Shown here piece after piece: positions 36,698 to 44,177 of a DNA stretch of 59,114 nt. The notes under the pieces were generated by a model. It saw nothing but the letters and a program-made list of their open reading frames with translations. It made no database searches and was not told the origin of the DNA. Where the stretch lies: contig WRAP01000010.1 of the NCBI GenBank assembly GCA_009780135.1, positions 1-59,114 on the forward strand, in the 5' to 3' direction. Position 1 is the first letter of the stretch. Each line of letters opens with the position of its first letter. The translations under genes and the position numbers were made by a program. Source of the stretch: Bacillota bacterium. GTDB lineage: Bacteria > Bacillota > Clostridia > Christensenellales > Pumilibacteraceae.

Positions 36698-36774
36698 GGC
36701 GGCGTAGCTCAGTTGGCTAGAGTACTCGGTTCATACCCGATTGGTCGCTGGTTCGAATCCTGCCGCCGCTACCA
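36698..36774 (+). tRNA. tRNA-Met (CAT)
   Basis: A 77-nt cloverleaf with encoded CCA. The acceptor stem (GGCGGCG/CGCCGCT) closes with a G-U pair, and the anticodon loop TTCATAC gives CAT. The first pair of the anticodon stem is a C-U mismatch. The closed acceptor end points to the elongator rather than the initiator tRNA. Confidence 0.95.
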
Positions 36775-36834
36775 CTAGTTTTCATTAACCTTTTGACAGC
36801 AAAAGTAAATTTTTACTACTTATCTAAAATCAAT

Positions 36835-36870
36835 AATTGTGCATTGTGAATTATGCATTAGATATTGAAT
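36835..36870 (+). repeat. heptamer array between tRNA-Met and tRNA-Val
   Basis: Four to five 7-bp units (TTGTGCA, TTGTGAA, TTATGCA, TTAGATA) run up to the tRNA-Val 5' flank. Same period as other arrays. Confidence 0.65.
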
Positions 36871-36874
36871 TTGT

Positions 36875-36950
36875 GGAAGCATAGCTCAGTTGGGAGAGCG
36901 TCTGCCTTACAAGCAGAGGGTCGGGGGTTCGAGCCCCTCTGCTTCCACCA
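36875..36950 (+). tRNA. tRNA-Val (TAC)
   Basis: A 76-nt cloverleaf with encoded CCA. The acceptor GGAAGCA pairs with TGCTTCC, and the anticodon loop CTTACAA gives TAC. Confidence 0.95.
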
Positions 36951-37074
36951 AACTAGCACGAAGTGCTAGCAATTAAAACGGTAAAAATGAAACGATAAAC
37001 ATTATAATCTGGTTGTCATAAATAAAAACCTAAATGTTTATTGTTTCATTTTTATTGTTTAAATTTAAATCCAC

Positions 37075-37149
37075 GGCCCCTTGGTCAAGTGGTTAAGACA
37101 CCGCCCTTTCACGGCGGTATCAGGGGTTCGAACCCCCTAGGGGTCACCA
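37075..37149 (+). tRNA. tRNA-Glu (TTC)
   Basis: A 75-nt cloverleaf with encoded CCA. The acceptor GGCCCCT pairs with AGGGGTC, and the anticodon loop contains TTC between CCGCC and GGCGG arms. Confidence 0.95.
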
Positions 37150-37180
37150 AAATCTGCACACGAAAGTGTCAGTAACACAA

Positions 37181-37209
37181 AAAGGTCTTTCATTGCGAAA
37201 GACCTTTTT
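37181..37209 (+). terminator. terminator after tRNA-Glu
   Basis: AAAGGTCTTTC pairs with GAAAGACCTTT around a short loop, followed by T residues. It ends the tRNA cluster. Confidence 0.85.
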
Positions 37210-37653
37210 AGTATTGGGAAAAGTTAGTTTATTGTGTTTTGCTATGACTAAGCAATTTATACATATGTTAAATGTATTTGATATAGAATTTCTAACTGAT
37301 AAATAATTAAGATAAATAAATGTTCATATGGACATTTATTTATTCGATAAGCATTTTTTATTATTTGTGCGATTTATAATTATTTTAAAGAGGGTTATTT
37401 TTGTTCGTCTTAAAATAAAATCTTGGAGTTTGGCTAATATCGGCTTACATCGAGCATTTAGTGCGAGATTTGCGTTTTAGTTTTTCTTGCTAATTAGCAA
37501 TTTTTGCCTGTCTTTTATCCTGTGCTTATCTGCCCGTTATCCTTTGCCATAATCTTTTTAAGGTGAGACATCGTGTAGCCCTTGTAGTTTTTTGGCATTG
37601 AAAAAGACACCTACTAAAAGTAAGTGCCTGTTTGTGGTTTGCTTATTTGATTT
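37210..37653. other. intergenic stretch, no recognised gene
   Basis: About 440 bases between the tRNA terminator and the lipoprotein. It holds a hairpin near 37318-37343 (AATAAATGT/ACATTTATT). On the minus strand there is a 27-codon frame at 37598-37515 (starting MPKNYKGYTMSHLKKIM) that I cannot identify and that is probably not a gene, and the lipoprotein terminator at 37601-37628. The rest shows no structure I can name. Confidence 0.5.
37601..37628 (-). terminator. terminator of the minus-strand lipoprotein gene
   Basis: On the minus strand GGCACTTAC pairs with GTAGGTGTC (with wobble pairs) and is followed by five T. Confidence 0.7.
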
Positions 37654-38487
37654 TTAATACCTATAAAATATTGAAATGCAAATCGCATCACTCTTTTCAA
37701 TTCGCACTATTGTTATGTCTCGCACATTTGCTTGGCTGACCTCTAGGGCGACTGTCCAATTACTTAGCGCTCGTGCATGACCTGCCTTGAAATAAGCATT
37801 GACTATAAGTTCGTTTCCTATCTGACTTAGCCTAAAAACTTGAAAATAACTACCTGTTACAATGTCCGTCCAAAGATAAACCACCAACGCATTTTGCTCA
37901 AAAAACTCTTGTGTATATAAGTTTGCGAGTTGACGACCAAAGGTAGAATCAATTTCTTTTAATTCTTCCATGCTTCTAACTATAGTAGATAAATCGCCTT
38001 GCTCTCTCACTTTGCATTCAATAAAACCTACATTAAAATCAATGTCTCGCCTATCTGCCACTCTTACCCAAACGCAATCAACATAGCCTCCGCCCAATAT
38101 CTCGGGCATTTGACTTCTTACAACTTTTCTTGTTGCTGTTATGTCTATTACTTGTGCTGTGCTACTTTTATCTGGATGGTCTTCGGATGCTTCTCTGTTG
38201 AAAACTGTGAAAAAATCGTCATTTATGCTCCATTCTACAATAGCCATCAATCCACCTCTAAATAGTGTACCCAGATACCTAAAATCTTCAACATATATTC
38301 TAAGCGTACCATCAGCATCAAAAACATGAGTTTCCTCTCTATTGTTTTCATGTTGCCAACTGCCTATCAAACTTGCCCAAACAGGATTTCCCCCAACAGA
38401 CTGATATTCGTTTGTACTACAACCGAATACAAATAAACTTGATATGGCTACCACCGCTACTAAGGCAAAAATTATAAACTTTTTCAT
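37654..38487 (-). CDS. lipoprotein of unknown function
   Basis: A 277-residue protein with a clear lipoprotein signal (MKKFIIFALVAVVAISSLFVFGC, Cys23). The first part (WASLIGSWQHENNREETHVFDADGTLRIYVEDF) resembles the small GSW...F..DGT lipocalin-like domains, as in the lipoprotein at 1085. The C-terminal half (VGFIECKVREQGDLSTIVRSMEELKEI...) resembles the short protease-inhibitor-like or PrcB-type regions of other lipoproteins, but I am not sure. It has its own terminator and no obvious operon partner. Confidence 0.65.
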   Translation of the reverse strand: MKKFIIFALVAVVAISSLFVFGCSTNEYQSVGGNPVWASLIGSWQHENNREETHVFDADGTLRIYVEDFRYLGTLFRGGLMAIVEWSINDDFFTVFNREASEDHPDKSSTAQVIDITATRKVVRSQMPEILGGGYVDCVWVRVADRRDIDFNVGFIECKVREQGDLSTIVRSMEELKEIDSTFGRQLANLYTQEFFEQNALVVYLWTDIVTGSYFQVFRLSQIGNELIVNAYFKAGHARALSNWTVALEVSQANVRDITIVRIEKSDAICISIFYRY

Positions 38488-38637
38488 AATTATAAGTTTT
38501 GCCTTTTGTAAACCTAATAAACCTAATCAACAACCTTTTCCGCCTCTTTGGATTTGTCTGCCATATTGCTTGTGCTGTCTAAAAAATCCGACAACTACTT
38601 TGCTTATGCTGTTATTTCAGGTTATCCTTTTAATGCA

Positions 38638-38676
38638 AAAAAGCCTCAAAACGGCTGGCATTTTGAGGCTTAGAAT
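38638..38676 (-). terminator. terminator of the XRE regulator gene
   Basis: On the minus strand AAGCCTCAAAA pairs with TTTTGAGGCTT around a nine-base loop and is followed by six T. It lies about 85 bases after the regulator's stop. Confidence 0.85.
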
Positions 38677-38761
38677 AATTTTTACTTGAGTTGACATGAA
38701 AAACCATTCTGCAAAACCACATCTTGATTGAAGTGCTTATTTACGGAATATTCATTTTAAA

Positions 38762-39529
38762 CTATCTATAATCGTGGTCGTGGTTGCCTAGTGCTTTTGA
38801 TTGACTAAAAACCTCTACTATATAATCCGTTGGGTTTTGATGGTTGACATAGATTGTTGCACCAAAATCAGCATCCATTCGTGCTAAAATCATTTTACTT
38901 TTTACTAAGCAAGATTTACCCTCGTTGTTGATGTATGAACATTCCACTTTTGCCGAACGATAATGTCCTGCCATAAATCCCGCTACCCATTTAACATCAA
39001 TGGTCTGTGCTTCAAATTTTTGTCCCTCTTGCTTTAGGCGAGCAGTTCGTCTTTTGTCCTTAGCAACAATTGAACGAAACACTATACCGAGTATCGTTTC
39101 AACTAATCCCGAAAATGCTAATGCTCCGCTTGTTATTTTTAGTGCTAGTGTTGCATCGGCATTATCAAAAGCAAATGATAAACCAAGTAAAATTGCGGCA
39201 ACACCTAATAAAGATATCCCTATTATTAAATGCACAATGCTTACTATTCTAAAGGGTGTACGCACAAGTTTCATGTTAGAAGTTCGCAGCGGTTTTTTTA
39301 CTCCATTCTCGACTATTACTTTGGCATTATTGCCATGTATCAACTCGTCGATGGATATTCCATATAATGCCGCCAACCCAATAAGATTCTCGGTGTCAGG
39401 CAGTGATTCGCCACGCTCCCACTTAGAAATTGCTTGTCGGCTAATATTTAGCTGCTCCGCTAACTCTTCTTGAGAATAGCCACTTTTTTTTCTTAATTTG
39501 ATAAGTCTATCTGCTGTTTTATAATCCAT
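38762..39529 (-). CDS. membrane-anchored XRE-family regulator
   Basis: A 255-residue protein. The N-terminal helix-turn-helix (LIKLRKKSGYSQEELAEQLNISRQAISKWERGESLPDTENL, residues ~10-50) is classic Cro/CI type with the bacilli/clostridia ISKWE motif. Two transmembrane helices (about 93-118 and 128-155) and a soluble C-terminal domain (KFEAQTIDVKWVAGFMAGHYRSAKVECSYINNEGKSCLV) of DUF3592-like pattern follow, so it may sense an envelope signal. It has its own promoter (39577-39606) and terminator. The target is unknown. Confidence 0.85.
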   Translation of the reverse strand: MDYKTADRLIKLRKKSGYSQEELAEQLNISRQAISKWERGESLPDTENLIGLAALYGISIDELIHGNNAKVIVENGVKKPLRTSNMKLVRTPFRIVSIVHLIIGISLLGVAAILLGLSFAFDNADATLALKITSGALAFSGLVETILGIVFRSIVAKDKRRTARLKQEGQKFEAQTIDVKWVAGFMAGHYRSAKVECSYINNEGKSCLVKSKMILARMDADFGATIYVNHQNPTDYIVEVFSQSKALGNHDHDYR

Positions 39530-39576
39530 GTAATTTTGCCTCTTTTTTAAGTTTTTCCTCGTAGGAGGACATTCTC

Positions 39577-39606
39577 ATTATACGCTAAATGGAACAATTC
39601 CCTCAA
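39577..39606 (-). promoter_or_regulatory. promoter of the XRE regulator
   Basis: On the minus strand TTGAGG (39606-39601) and a perfect TATAAT (39582-39577) with an 18-bp spacer, 48 bases before the start codon. Confidence 0.65.
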
Positions 39607-39682
39607 TTAACTTCGCTTTTCAATTACGCAACTATCAGTTGCCTTTTGGGTATAGAGCATTTTAGGATGACAGTTCACTAAT

Positions 39683-40711
39683 CTAATCGTGTTGTTCATT
39701 TTTATTGTTTTTTAAGTTTCTTAAAGCGTGCTTTATAAAAAGTTTAGCGACTAGTTTGTGTGTATGATGTTTCATTTGAGTTTTTTTGTAGCGGTAGGGG
39801 AGTTCCGTTTGCATAATAAGCGATAAATAGCCTACCATTATATAATATCGGGTCTTTATTTCGGGTGTTATTATAAATGGATTTTGAGTGTATTTATTAT
39901 ATTCGTCTATTAAATATTGTTTTTTATCTAGCGGTTTAAGTGGATCTATAGCTATAAAGTCGGCTATAGGGTCGCCGATAAAACTTCTTTCGGGGTCTAT
40001 AAGTCCTAGAGTGAAGCTGTTATCGTTATTATTTTTTTGATAAATGACATTGTTGTCCCACAAGTCAAAGTTTATGAGTGTTTTGGTAACGATTTCAAGA
40101 ACTTCTTTGTATTTTTCTACATAATATAATAGTTTACTAATACCTTTTAGTTTGACTTTTTTAATTTTAGCGTCTACTATCAACTGCTTTATAAGAGCTT
40201 TTGTAGCAGTATAACAATTTGTTGCTTCTAAAACTCTAGGATAACCTGCTGTTAAATTATTTGTATCAGTAGAATGTAATTCTGCTAAAAATTTAGCTTG
40301 AAGTTTTCTAATTTCTAATTTTGCGGTATTATCTAATTTTGTATCTTGTAAAGAAGTGTCTGGCAGATATTCATAAATAAAATAGTCGGCATTTATAATT
40401 TCTTTAGAGAAATCCTTAAAATAAATTTTAGGAATTTTAAAGGCAGTTATATCCTTCATCCAATCATAAACATTAACCTCATGTCGGAGCATATTTTTTT
40501 CAAAACTTAAAACAGGAGTTTCGGGAGATGGTGCGATTTTTAGAACGAATTTTTTAATGTTAGAATTTTCGCTTAAAACTTCAACTAAAAATACAGAATT
40601 AAATTCGCCTTTAGTTAAAGGTTTGTAGGCTACAATTTCGCCTAATTCGCTTGCTTCCAAAATTTTATCAATATCATTTTTAGAAATTTGATATTTCGTA
40701 AGACTTTTCAT
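39683..40711 (-). CDS. aminoglycoside phosphotransferase / choline kinase-fold protein
   Basis: A 342-residue protein of the APH fold: an N-terminal ATP-binding part (KGEFNSVFLVEV...FVLKIAPSPETP...HEVNVYDWM), the small helix LAELHS and a catalytic region NFDLWDNNVIYQK...LGLIDPERSFIGDPIADF. The catalytic Asp and the metal-binding Asp are present, but the usual His of HGDLHPGN is replaced by Asn (NFDLWDNN). Such genes may act on sugars, choline or antibiotics; nothing here selects one. The N-terminal segment DNTAKLEIRKLQAKF falls on a short two-unit heptamer-like stretch. Confidence 0.7.
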   Translation of the reverse strand: MKSLTKYQISKNDIDKILEASELGEIVAYKPLTKGEFNSVFLVEVLSENSNIKKFVLKIAPSPETPVLSFEKNMLRHEVNVYDWMKDITAFKIPKIYFKDFSKEIINADYFIYEYLPDTSLQDTKLDNTAKLEIRKLQAKFLAELHSTDTNNLTAGYPRVLEATNCYTATKALIKQLIVDAKIKKVKLKGISKLLYYVEKYKEVLEIVTKTLINFDLWDNNVIYQKNNNDNSFTLGLIDPERSFIGDPIADFIAIDPLKPLDKKQYLIDEYNKYTQNPFIITPEIKTRYYIMVGYLSLIMQTELPYRYKKTQMKHHTHKLVAKLFIKHALRNLKNNKNEQHD

Positions 40712-40808
40712 ATGTGCATTTTATCACATTTTTTCACGATTGACAAGTCGGCTTTTTGATGTTAAACTATTTACATCTAACTTTTGAGCTAGGTAACAAT
40801 TACATTTT

Positions 40809-41135
40809 ATGAATAATATAACTATAAACGAACCAACAGAAGTGTTAATCGGCGACCCTAGAAAAATACCAAAAAAATTATTAAAAAAATTAGTAGAGTT
40901 TTTTGAGTTAGAGCCTTTGGTTAAAAAAGCATATCTAAAATGGATGGCAATGAATGGTCAATGTGGTTATTTAATTTTATTAAATGCAGACGAAACATAT
41001 AGAGATATACTCTTTCCAAAAATAGGTGCTATTATAGATAAATACTTAAAAAGAGGTTATTATGCGGATTTGATGTTATTAGATGAAAGCCTATATGACA
41101 CAATAAAAGATAGTAAGCCTTTTTTTAAGAGATAA
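40809..41135 (+). CDS. SseB-C-terminal-like small protein
   Basis: A 108-residue protein: TEVLIGDPRKIPKKLLKKLVEFFELEPLVKKAYLKWMAMNGQCGYLILLNADETYRDILF. The IGDP..P..L...L..FF...P.VKKAYL order matches the C-terminal domain of SseB-type proteins. A TTGACA promoter lies about 65 bases upstream. It precedes glyS by 18 bases and may share its transcript. No T-box leader is present. Confidence 0.6.
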   Translation: MNNITINEPTEVLIGDPRKIPKKLLKKLVEFFELEPLVKKAYLKWMAMNGQCGYLILLNADETYRDILFPKIGAIIDKYLKRGYYADLMLLDESLYDTIKDSKPFFKR

Positions 41136-41153
41136 AAAATAGGTAAAAAAATT

Positions 41154-42575
41154 ATGTCGAAACAACAAAACGAAAAAGAAACAAAATCAGTATTAACTAT
41201 GGATAAACTTGTGGCACTATGTAAGGGTCGTGGGTTTGTGTTTGCGGGTAGCGAAATTTATGGCGGACTTGCTAACACCTGGGATTATGGTCCATTAGGT
41301 GTGCTGCTTAAAAACAACATCAAGAATGCTTGGTGGAAGAGCTTTGTAACCGAAAGCGAGTATAATGTGGGGCTAGATAGTGCCATACTTATGAATCCTA
41401 AAACATGGGAAGCTAGTGGTCATTTAGCGGGTTTTAGCGACCCTCTTATGGATTGTAAAAGCTGTAAAACTAGGCATCGTGCCGACCAGCTTATAGAGGA
41501 TTTTGTTACCCGCAAAAAAAAGGATTATAACTGTGCGGGCAAAAGGAATGCCGAATTAGAGCAGTATATTAAAGACGAGAAAATCCTTTGTCCTCATTGT
41601 GGCAAAAGCGATTTTACGCAGATTCGCACCTTTAATCTAATGTTTAAAACCTTTCAAGGTGTAGACGAGGATACTGCCAGCGTAATTTTTATGCGTCCTG
41701 AAACAGCACAGGGGATTTTTGTAAACTTCAAAAACATTGCCCGTTCTTGCCGTAGCCGTGTTCCGTTTGGTGTAGCTCAAATAGGTAAAAGCTTTAGAAA
41801 CGAAATTACACCCGGTAAATTTATCTTTAGAGTTAGAGAATTCGAGCAAATGGAATTAGAGTTTTTCTGTAAACCCGGTACAGATTTAGAGTGGTTTGAT
41901 TATTGGAAAAAATTCTGTTACGATTGGTTATTATCGCTTGGTATAAAAGAGGAAAATTTACAACTTAGAGATCATCCACAAGAGGAATTATCGCACTACT
42001 CTAAAGCTACAACAGATTTTGAATTTAAGTTTCCATTTGGTTAGGGCGAATTGTGGGGTATAGCTGATAGAACGGATTACGATCTTAAATGTCACCAAAC
42101 GGTGTCGGGCGAAAATATGGAATATACCGACCCTGTTACTAACGAAAAGTATATCCCATATGTTATCGAGCCGTCACTTGGGGTAGAGAGGTTATTTTTA
42201 GCAATGCTTACTAACGCTTATGACGAGGAAGAAGTAGGGGAGGGTGATACTAGGGTTGTGCTTAGATTTAAGCCTAGTTTAGCACCGTATAAGGTTGCAA
42301 TTATGCCACTACTTAAAAAAGATATTCTAACCGAAAAAGCAGATGCGTTATATGCTGATATGCGCAAGCGTTATTCAACAACTTATGATGTAACGGGTTC
42401 GATAGGAAAGCGTTATCGCCGTCAAGATGAAATCGGTACTCCGTTTTGTATCACTATAGATTTTGATACATTAGAGGACGAGGCAGTTACAGTTAGAGAA
42501 AGAGACAGTATGAAACAAGAAAGAATTAAGATTGCAGAATTAAGAAAATATTTAGATGAGAAATTAGAAATGTAA
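41154..42575 (+). pseudogene. glyS: glycyl-tRNA synthetase interrupted by in-frame TAG
   Basis: A glycyl-tRNA synthetase of the homodimeric class II type. The N-terminal part reaches DFEFKFPFG at codon 296, then TAG at 42042-42044, then GELWGIADRTDYDLKCH continues in the same frame to 42575 with the ending expected of a full enzyme (GDTRVVLRFKPSLAPYKVAIMPL..., C-terminal anticodon-binding domain, about 473 residues in all). The family has Trp here (FPFGWGELWG), so one G-to-A change (TGG to TAG) explains it. TAG is a normal stop elsewhere. No other synthetase for glycine is in the window. It may be a point error, readthrough or true damage. Confidence 0.85.
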
Positions 42576-42580
42576 TGAAT

Positions 42581-42609
42581 TGTAGGGGCGACACTTTGTC
42601 GCCTGCGCC
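42581..42609 (+). repeat. TGTA-type palindromic element, copy 4
   Basis: TGTAGGGGCGAC and GTCGCCTGCGCC around five bases, six bases after the glyS stop and 15 bases before the next ATG (42625). This is the best-conserved copy of the 28-29 bp family. Confidence 0.7.
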
Positions 42610-42624
42610 TAATAAAAATAAATT

Positions 42625-43062
42625 ATGCAAGAACCGCCACAAATTGATGGGATTGTTGAACCTTCTGAAATCTCAATAAAAAAATCTGAACCGCAGGACT
42701 TTAAGCCTAAAATAAAGGTAACAAAGTGGGATATTGTTTTATTATGTATTCCGATTGTCGGATTGTTTTTTGTGCTTGTTAGAATGTTATTTAAGATTAA
42801 CAGTCATTTTGTTGGTAAAAAGTTGAGTATCTACGGACCTCGTTTTTGGCGATTTTGGTTGTGGGGCGTGTTTATAATGTTAGTAAGTATGATTATATCT
42901 TTTGTGCCAGTTGGAATTCTTTTGGCATTTGAATATAGATTTGATATTGTAGCTTTGGAAATAATATTTATTTATATTGTTACATCAATTTTTGGATTTA
43001 CAGCATATTTTTTAACAAATTTAATATTAAATAAAACAAGACCAACAGCGTTAGATAAATAA
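42625..43062 (+). CDS. hypothetical multi-pass membrane protein
   Basis: A 145-residue protein with a hydrophilic N-terminal ~33 residues and three transmembrane helices (about 36-55, 78-103 and 113-135). No family is recognised. There is no Shine-Dalgarno sequence; a palindromic repeat fills the upstream site. Followed by a strong terminator. Confidence 0.6.
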   Translation: MQEPPQIDGIVEPSEISIKKSEPQDFKPKIKVTKWDIVLLCIPIVGLFFVLVRMLFKINSHFVGKKLSIYGPRFWRFWLWGVFIMLVSMIISFVPVGILLAFEYRFDIVALEIIFIYIVTSIFGFTAYFLTNLILNKTRPTALDK

Positions 43063-43076
43063 TAACTAGATAAATA

Positions 43077-43117
43077 AAAAAAGCTCATATAAACATTTGT
43101 TCATATGAGCTTTTTTG
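43077..43117 (+). terminator. terminator downstream of the membrane protein gene
   Basis: AAAAAAGCTCATAT and ATATGAGCTTTTTT form a long stem around a 12-base loop. It serves the plus-strand gene and also works in the opposite direction. Confidence 0.85.
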
Positions 43118-43124
43118 TTAGATT

Positions 43125-43150
43125 CGGGACGCCCAGTGTGCGTCCCCTAC
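43125..43150 (-). repeat. 26-bp palindromic element (identical to 46527)
   Basis: On the minus strand it reads GTAGGGGACGC...GGGCGTCCCG, identical over all 26 bases to 46527-46552 inside the Ca2+ ATPase gene. It lies between a terminator and the 5S rRNA gene. Confidence 0.85.
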
Positions 43151-43225
43151 TATTCGGCGGTATTTTAGTTTCATAATTGTTTTATACAAAGCAAAGCGGA
43201 AGTTTATTTAGCGATAGAATATAAA

Positions 43226-43262
43226 AAACCGCTTGCGAGGGGGGCGCTAAGCGGTTTAGTGG
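43226..43262 (-). terminator. terminator of the 5S rRNA gene
   Basis: On the minus strand AACCGCTTagc...GCAAGCGGTT forms a stem followed by six T, directly after the 5S 3' end. Confidence 0.85.
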
Positions 43263-43264
43263 AA

Positions 43265-43381
43265 TGTGGCAATTACCTACTCTCCCAGCTCGTGACCAAG
43301 CTAGTACCATCGGCGCAATAGGGCTTAACTTCTGTGTTCGGAATGAGAACAGGTGGATCCCCTACGCTATCGTCACCACAA
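43265..43381 (-). rRNA. rrf: 5S ribosomal RNA, unlinked
   Basis: The minus strand shows the 5S landmarks: ends TGTGGTGACGATAGCG and GAGAGTAGG..TTGCCACA, and the conserved CATTCCGAACACAGAAGTTAAG and GCGCCGATGGTA. About 117 nt. It has its own promoter (43475-43447) and terminator and no 23S or 16S beside it, so it is a solitary transcription unit, 43 kb from the 16S gene and on the other strand. Confidence 0.95.
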
Positions 43382-43446
43382 TGGCACTCTAGGTTACATA
43401 CAACAAAAGTAAATAAAATTTGCTACAAGTGCCCTAAAGCTTTATA

Positions 43447-43475
43447 AGAATATCACAAACAAAAATTGCCGTCAA
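43447..43475 (-). promoter_or_regulatory. promoter of the solitary 5S rRNA
   Basis: On the minus strand TTGACG (43475-43470) and TATTCT (43452-43447) with a 17-bp spacer, about 65 bases before the mature 5' end. This confirms that 5S is transcribed on its own. Confidence 0.75.
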
Positions 43476-43586
43476 CTACTTTTTTAATATTTTTTGAAAA
43501 TTTTTCTTTGAAAAATTTTAATGAGAAATTGTTATGTTTTATTAAGCAATATTTAACTACTCATTTTTATTTGATATATGTTTATG

Positions 43587-43625
43587 AGTCCTTAATTTCT
43601 CATTTGTCATTTCTAAGTTCTCATT
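43587..43625 (+). repeat. heptamer element with AGTCCTTAA header
   Basis: AGTCCTTAATT followed by four 7-bp units of ATTTCTC/ATTTGTC/ATTTCTA type. Same header as the copies at 23577 (rnr), 45186 and 50626. It lies upstream of the cotJ promoter region. Confidence 0.75.
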
Positions 43626-43634
43626 TATAAGAAT

Positions 43635-43663
43635 GTATAAATTCCCATATATCCTCACACACT
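43635..43663 (+). promoter_or_regulatory. possible sigma-E sporulation promoter for cotJ genes
   Basis: GTATAAAT (43635-43642), a 13-base spacer and CACACACT (43656-43663) resemble the sigma-E pattern (GHATAAHH, CATACAHT), with one mismatch in the -10 element. It lies 25 bases before the fused cotJ gene; in B. subtilis cotJ is sigma-E controlled. The match is suggestive only. Confidence 0.4.
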
Positions 43664-43688
43664 ATAATTTGTATGGAGGATTGTATGA

Positions 43689-44108
43689 ATGTACGATAAA
43701 AATATGAAATTAGCACAAAGCTATGTGCCGATACAAAAATTTGAAAAAATTTATTCGGCAATAGATAGCTTAAAAGAGGGGACAGCGTTTGAGGGTTTAG
43801 CTAAAGCAGCTAAAGAAAATTATACTCCGAGTTCTGTTATGGGGGTTAAAATTCCCGATAGAGCTAGCACTATAGACTCCGAATTAAAAGCACTTTGTGA
43901 ATACGGTTTTAAGGCACTCGATTTACAGTTATTTATAGATGTAAATCCCGACTGCGTTGAGGCAATAGAAAAATATAACGAAACGGTAGAGCTTTATAAA
44001 AAAGCAAAAGAAGTTTATGAAAGAAAAGCAGGAGCATTACGCTCATTTGTATGTGGCTCTAGCGATAATAATTTTGATTACATTAAATCCCCGTGGCCGT
44101 GGGATTAG
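43689..44108 (+). CDS. CotJA-CotJB fusion, spore coat protein
   Basis: A 139-residue protein. Residues ~8-45 (LAQSYVPIQKFEKIYSAIDSLKEGTAFEGL) match CotJA, which starts with the same A..YVP.Q.....YS...L..GT.F..L pattern. Residues ~64-139 (SELKALCEYGFKALDLQLFIDVNPDCVEAIEKYNETVELYKKAKEVYERKAGAL...SPWPWD) match CotJB, including the Asp/Pro loop DVNPDC and the terminal PWPWD. In other spore formers these are two adjacent genes. A GGAGG site precedes the ATG. It is followed by cotJC, keeping the JA-JB-JC order. Confidence 0.8.
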   Translation: MYDKNMKLAQSYVPIQKFEKIYSAIDSLKEGTAFEGLAKAAKENYTPSSVMGVKIPDRASTIDSELKALCEYGFKALDLQLFIDVNPDCVEAIEKYNETVELYKKAKEVYERKAGALRSFVCGSSDNNFDYIKSPWPWD

Positions 44109-44152
44109 AATAAATTACAAATTACAATGTGCAAATTACAAATAATTTAGAA
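44109..44152 (+). repeat. heptamer array between cotJAB and cotJC
   Basis: Units AATTACA, AATTACA, ATGTGCA and AATTACA (four), then AATAATT, about 44114-44145. It is placed just before the cotJC ribosome-binding region. Confidence 0.7.
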
Positions 44153-44177
44153 AGAAATAACAAAAGGAAACAACACA

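Noticed and set aside
40307-40327. Heptamer array in the APH-fold gene
   Set aside because: Only two clear units (ATTTCTA type); too short to separate from chance in AT-rich DNA.
41136-41153. T-box leader for glyS
   Set aside because: Only 18 bases separate it from the upstream gene, and no T-box motif is seen upstream of 40809.
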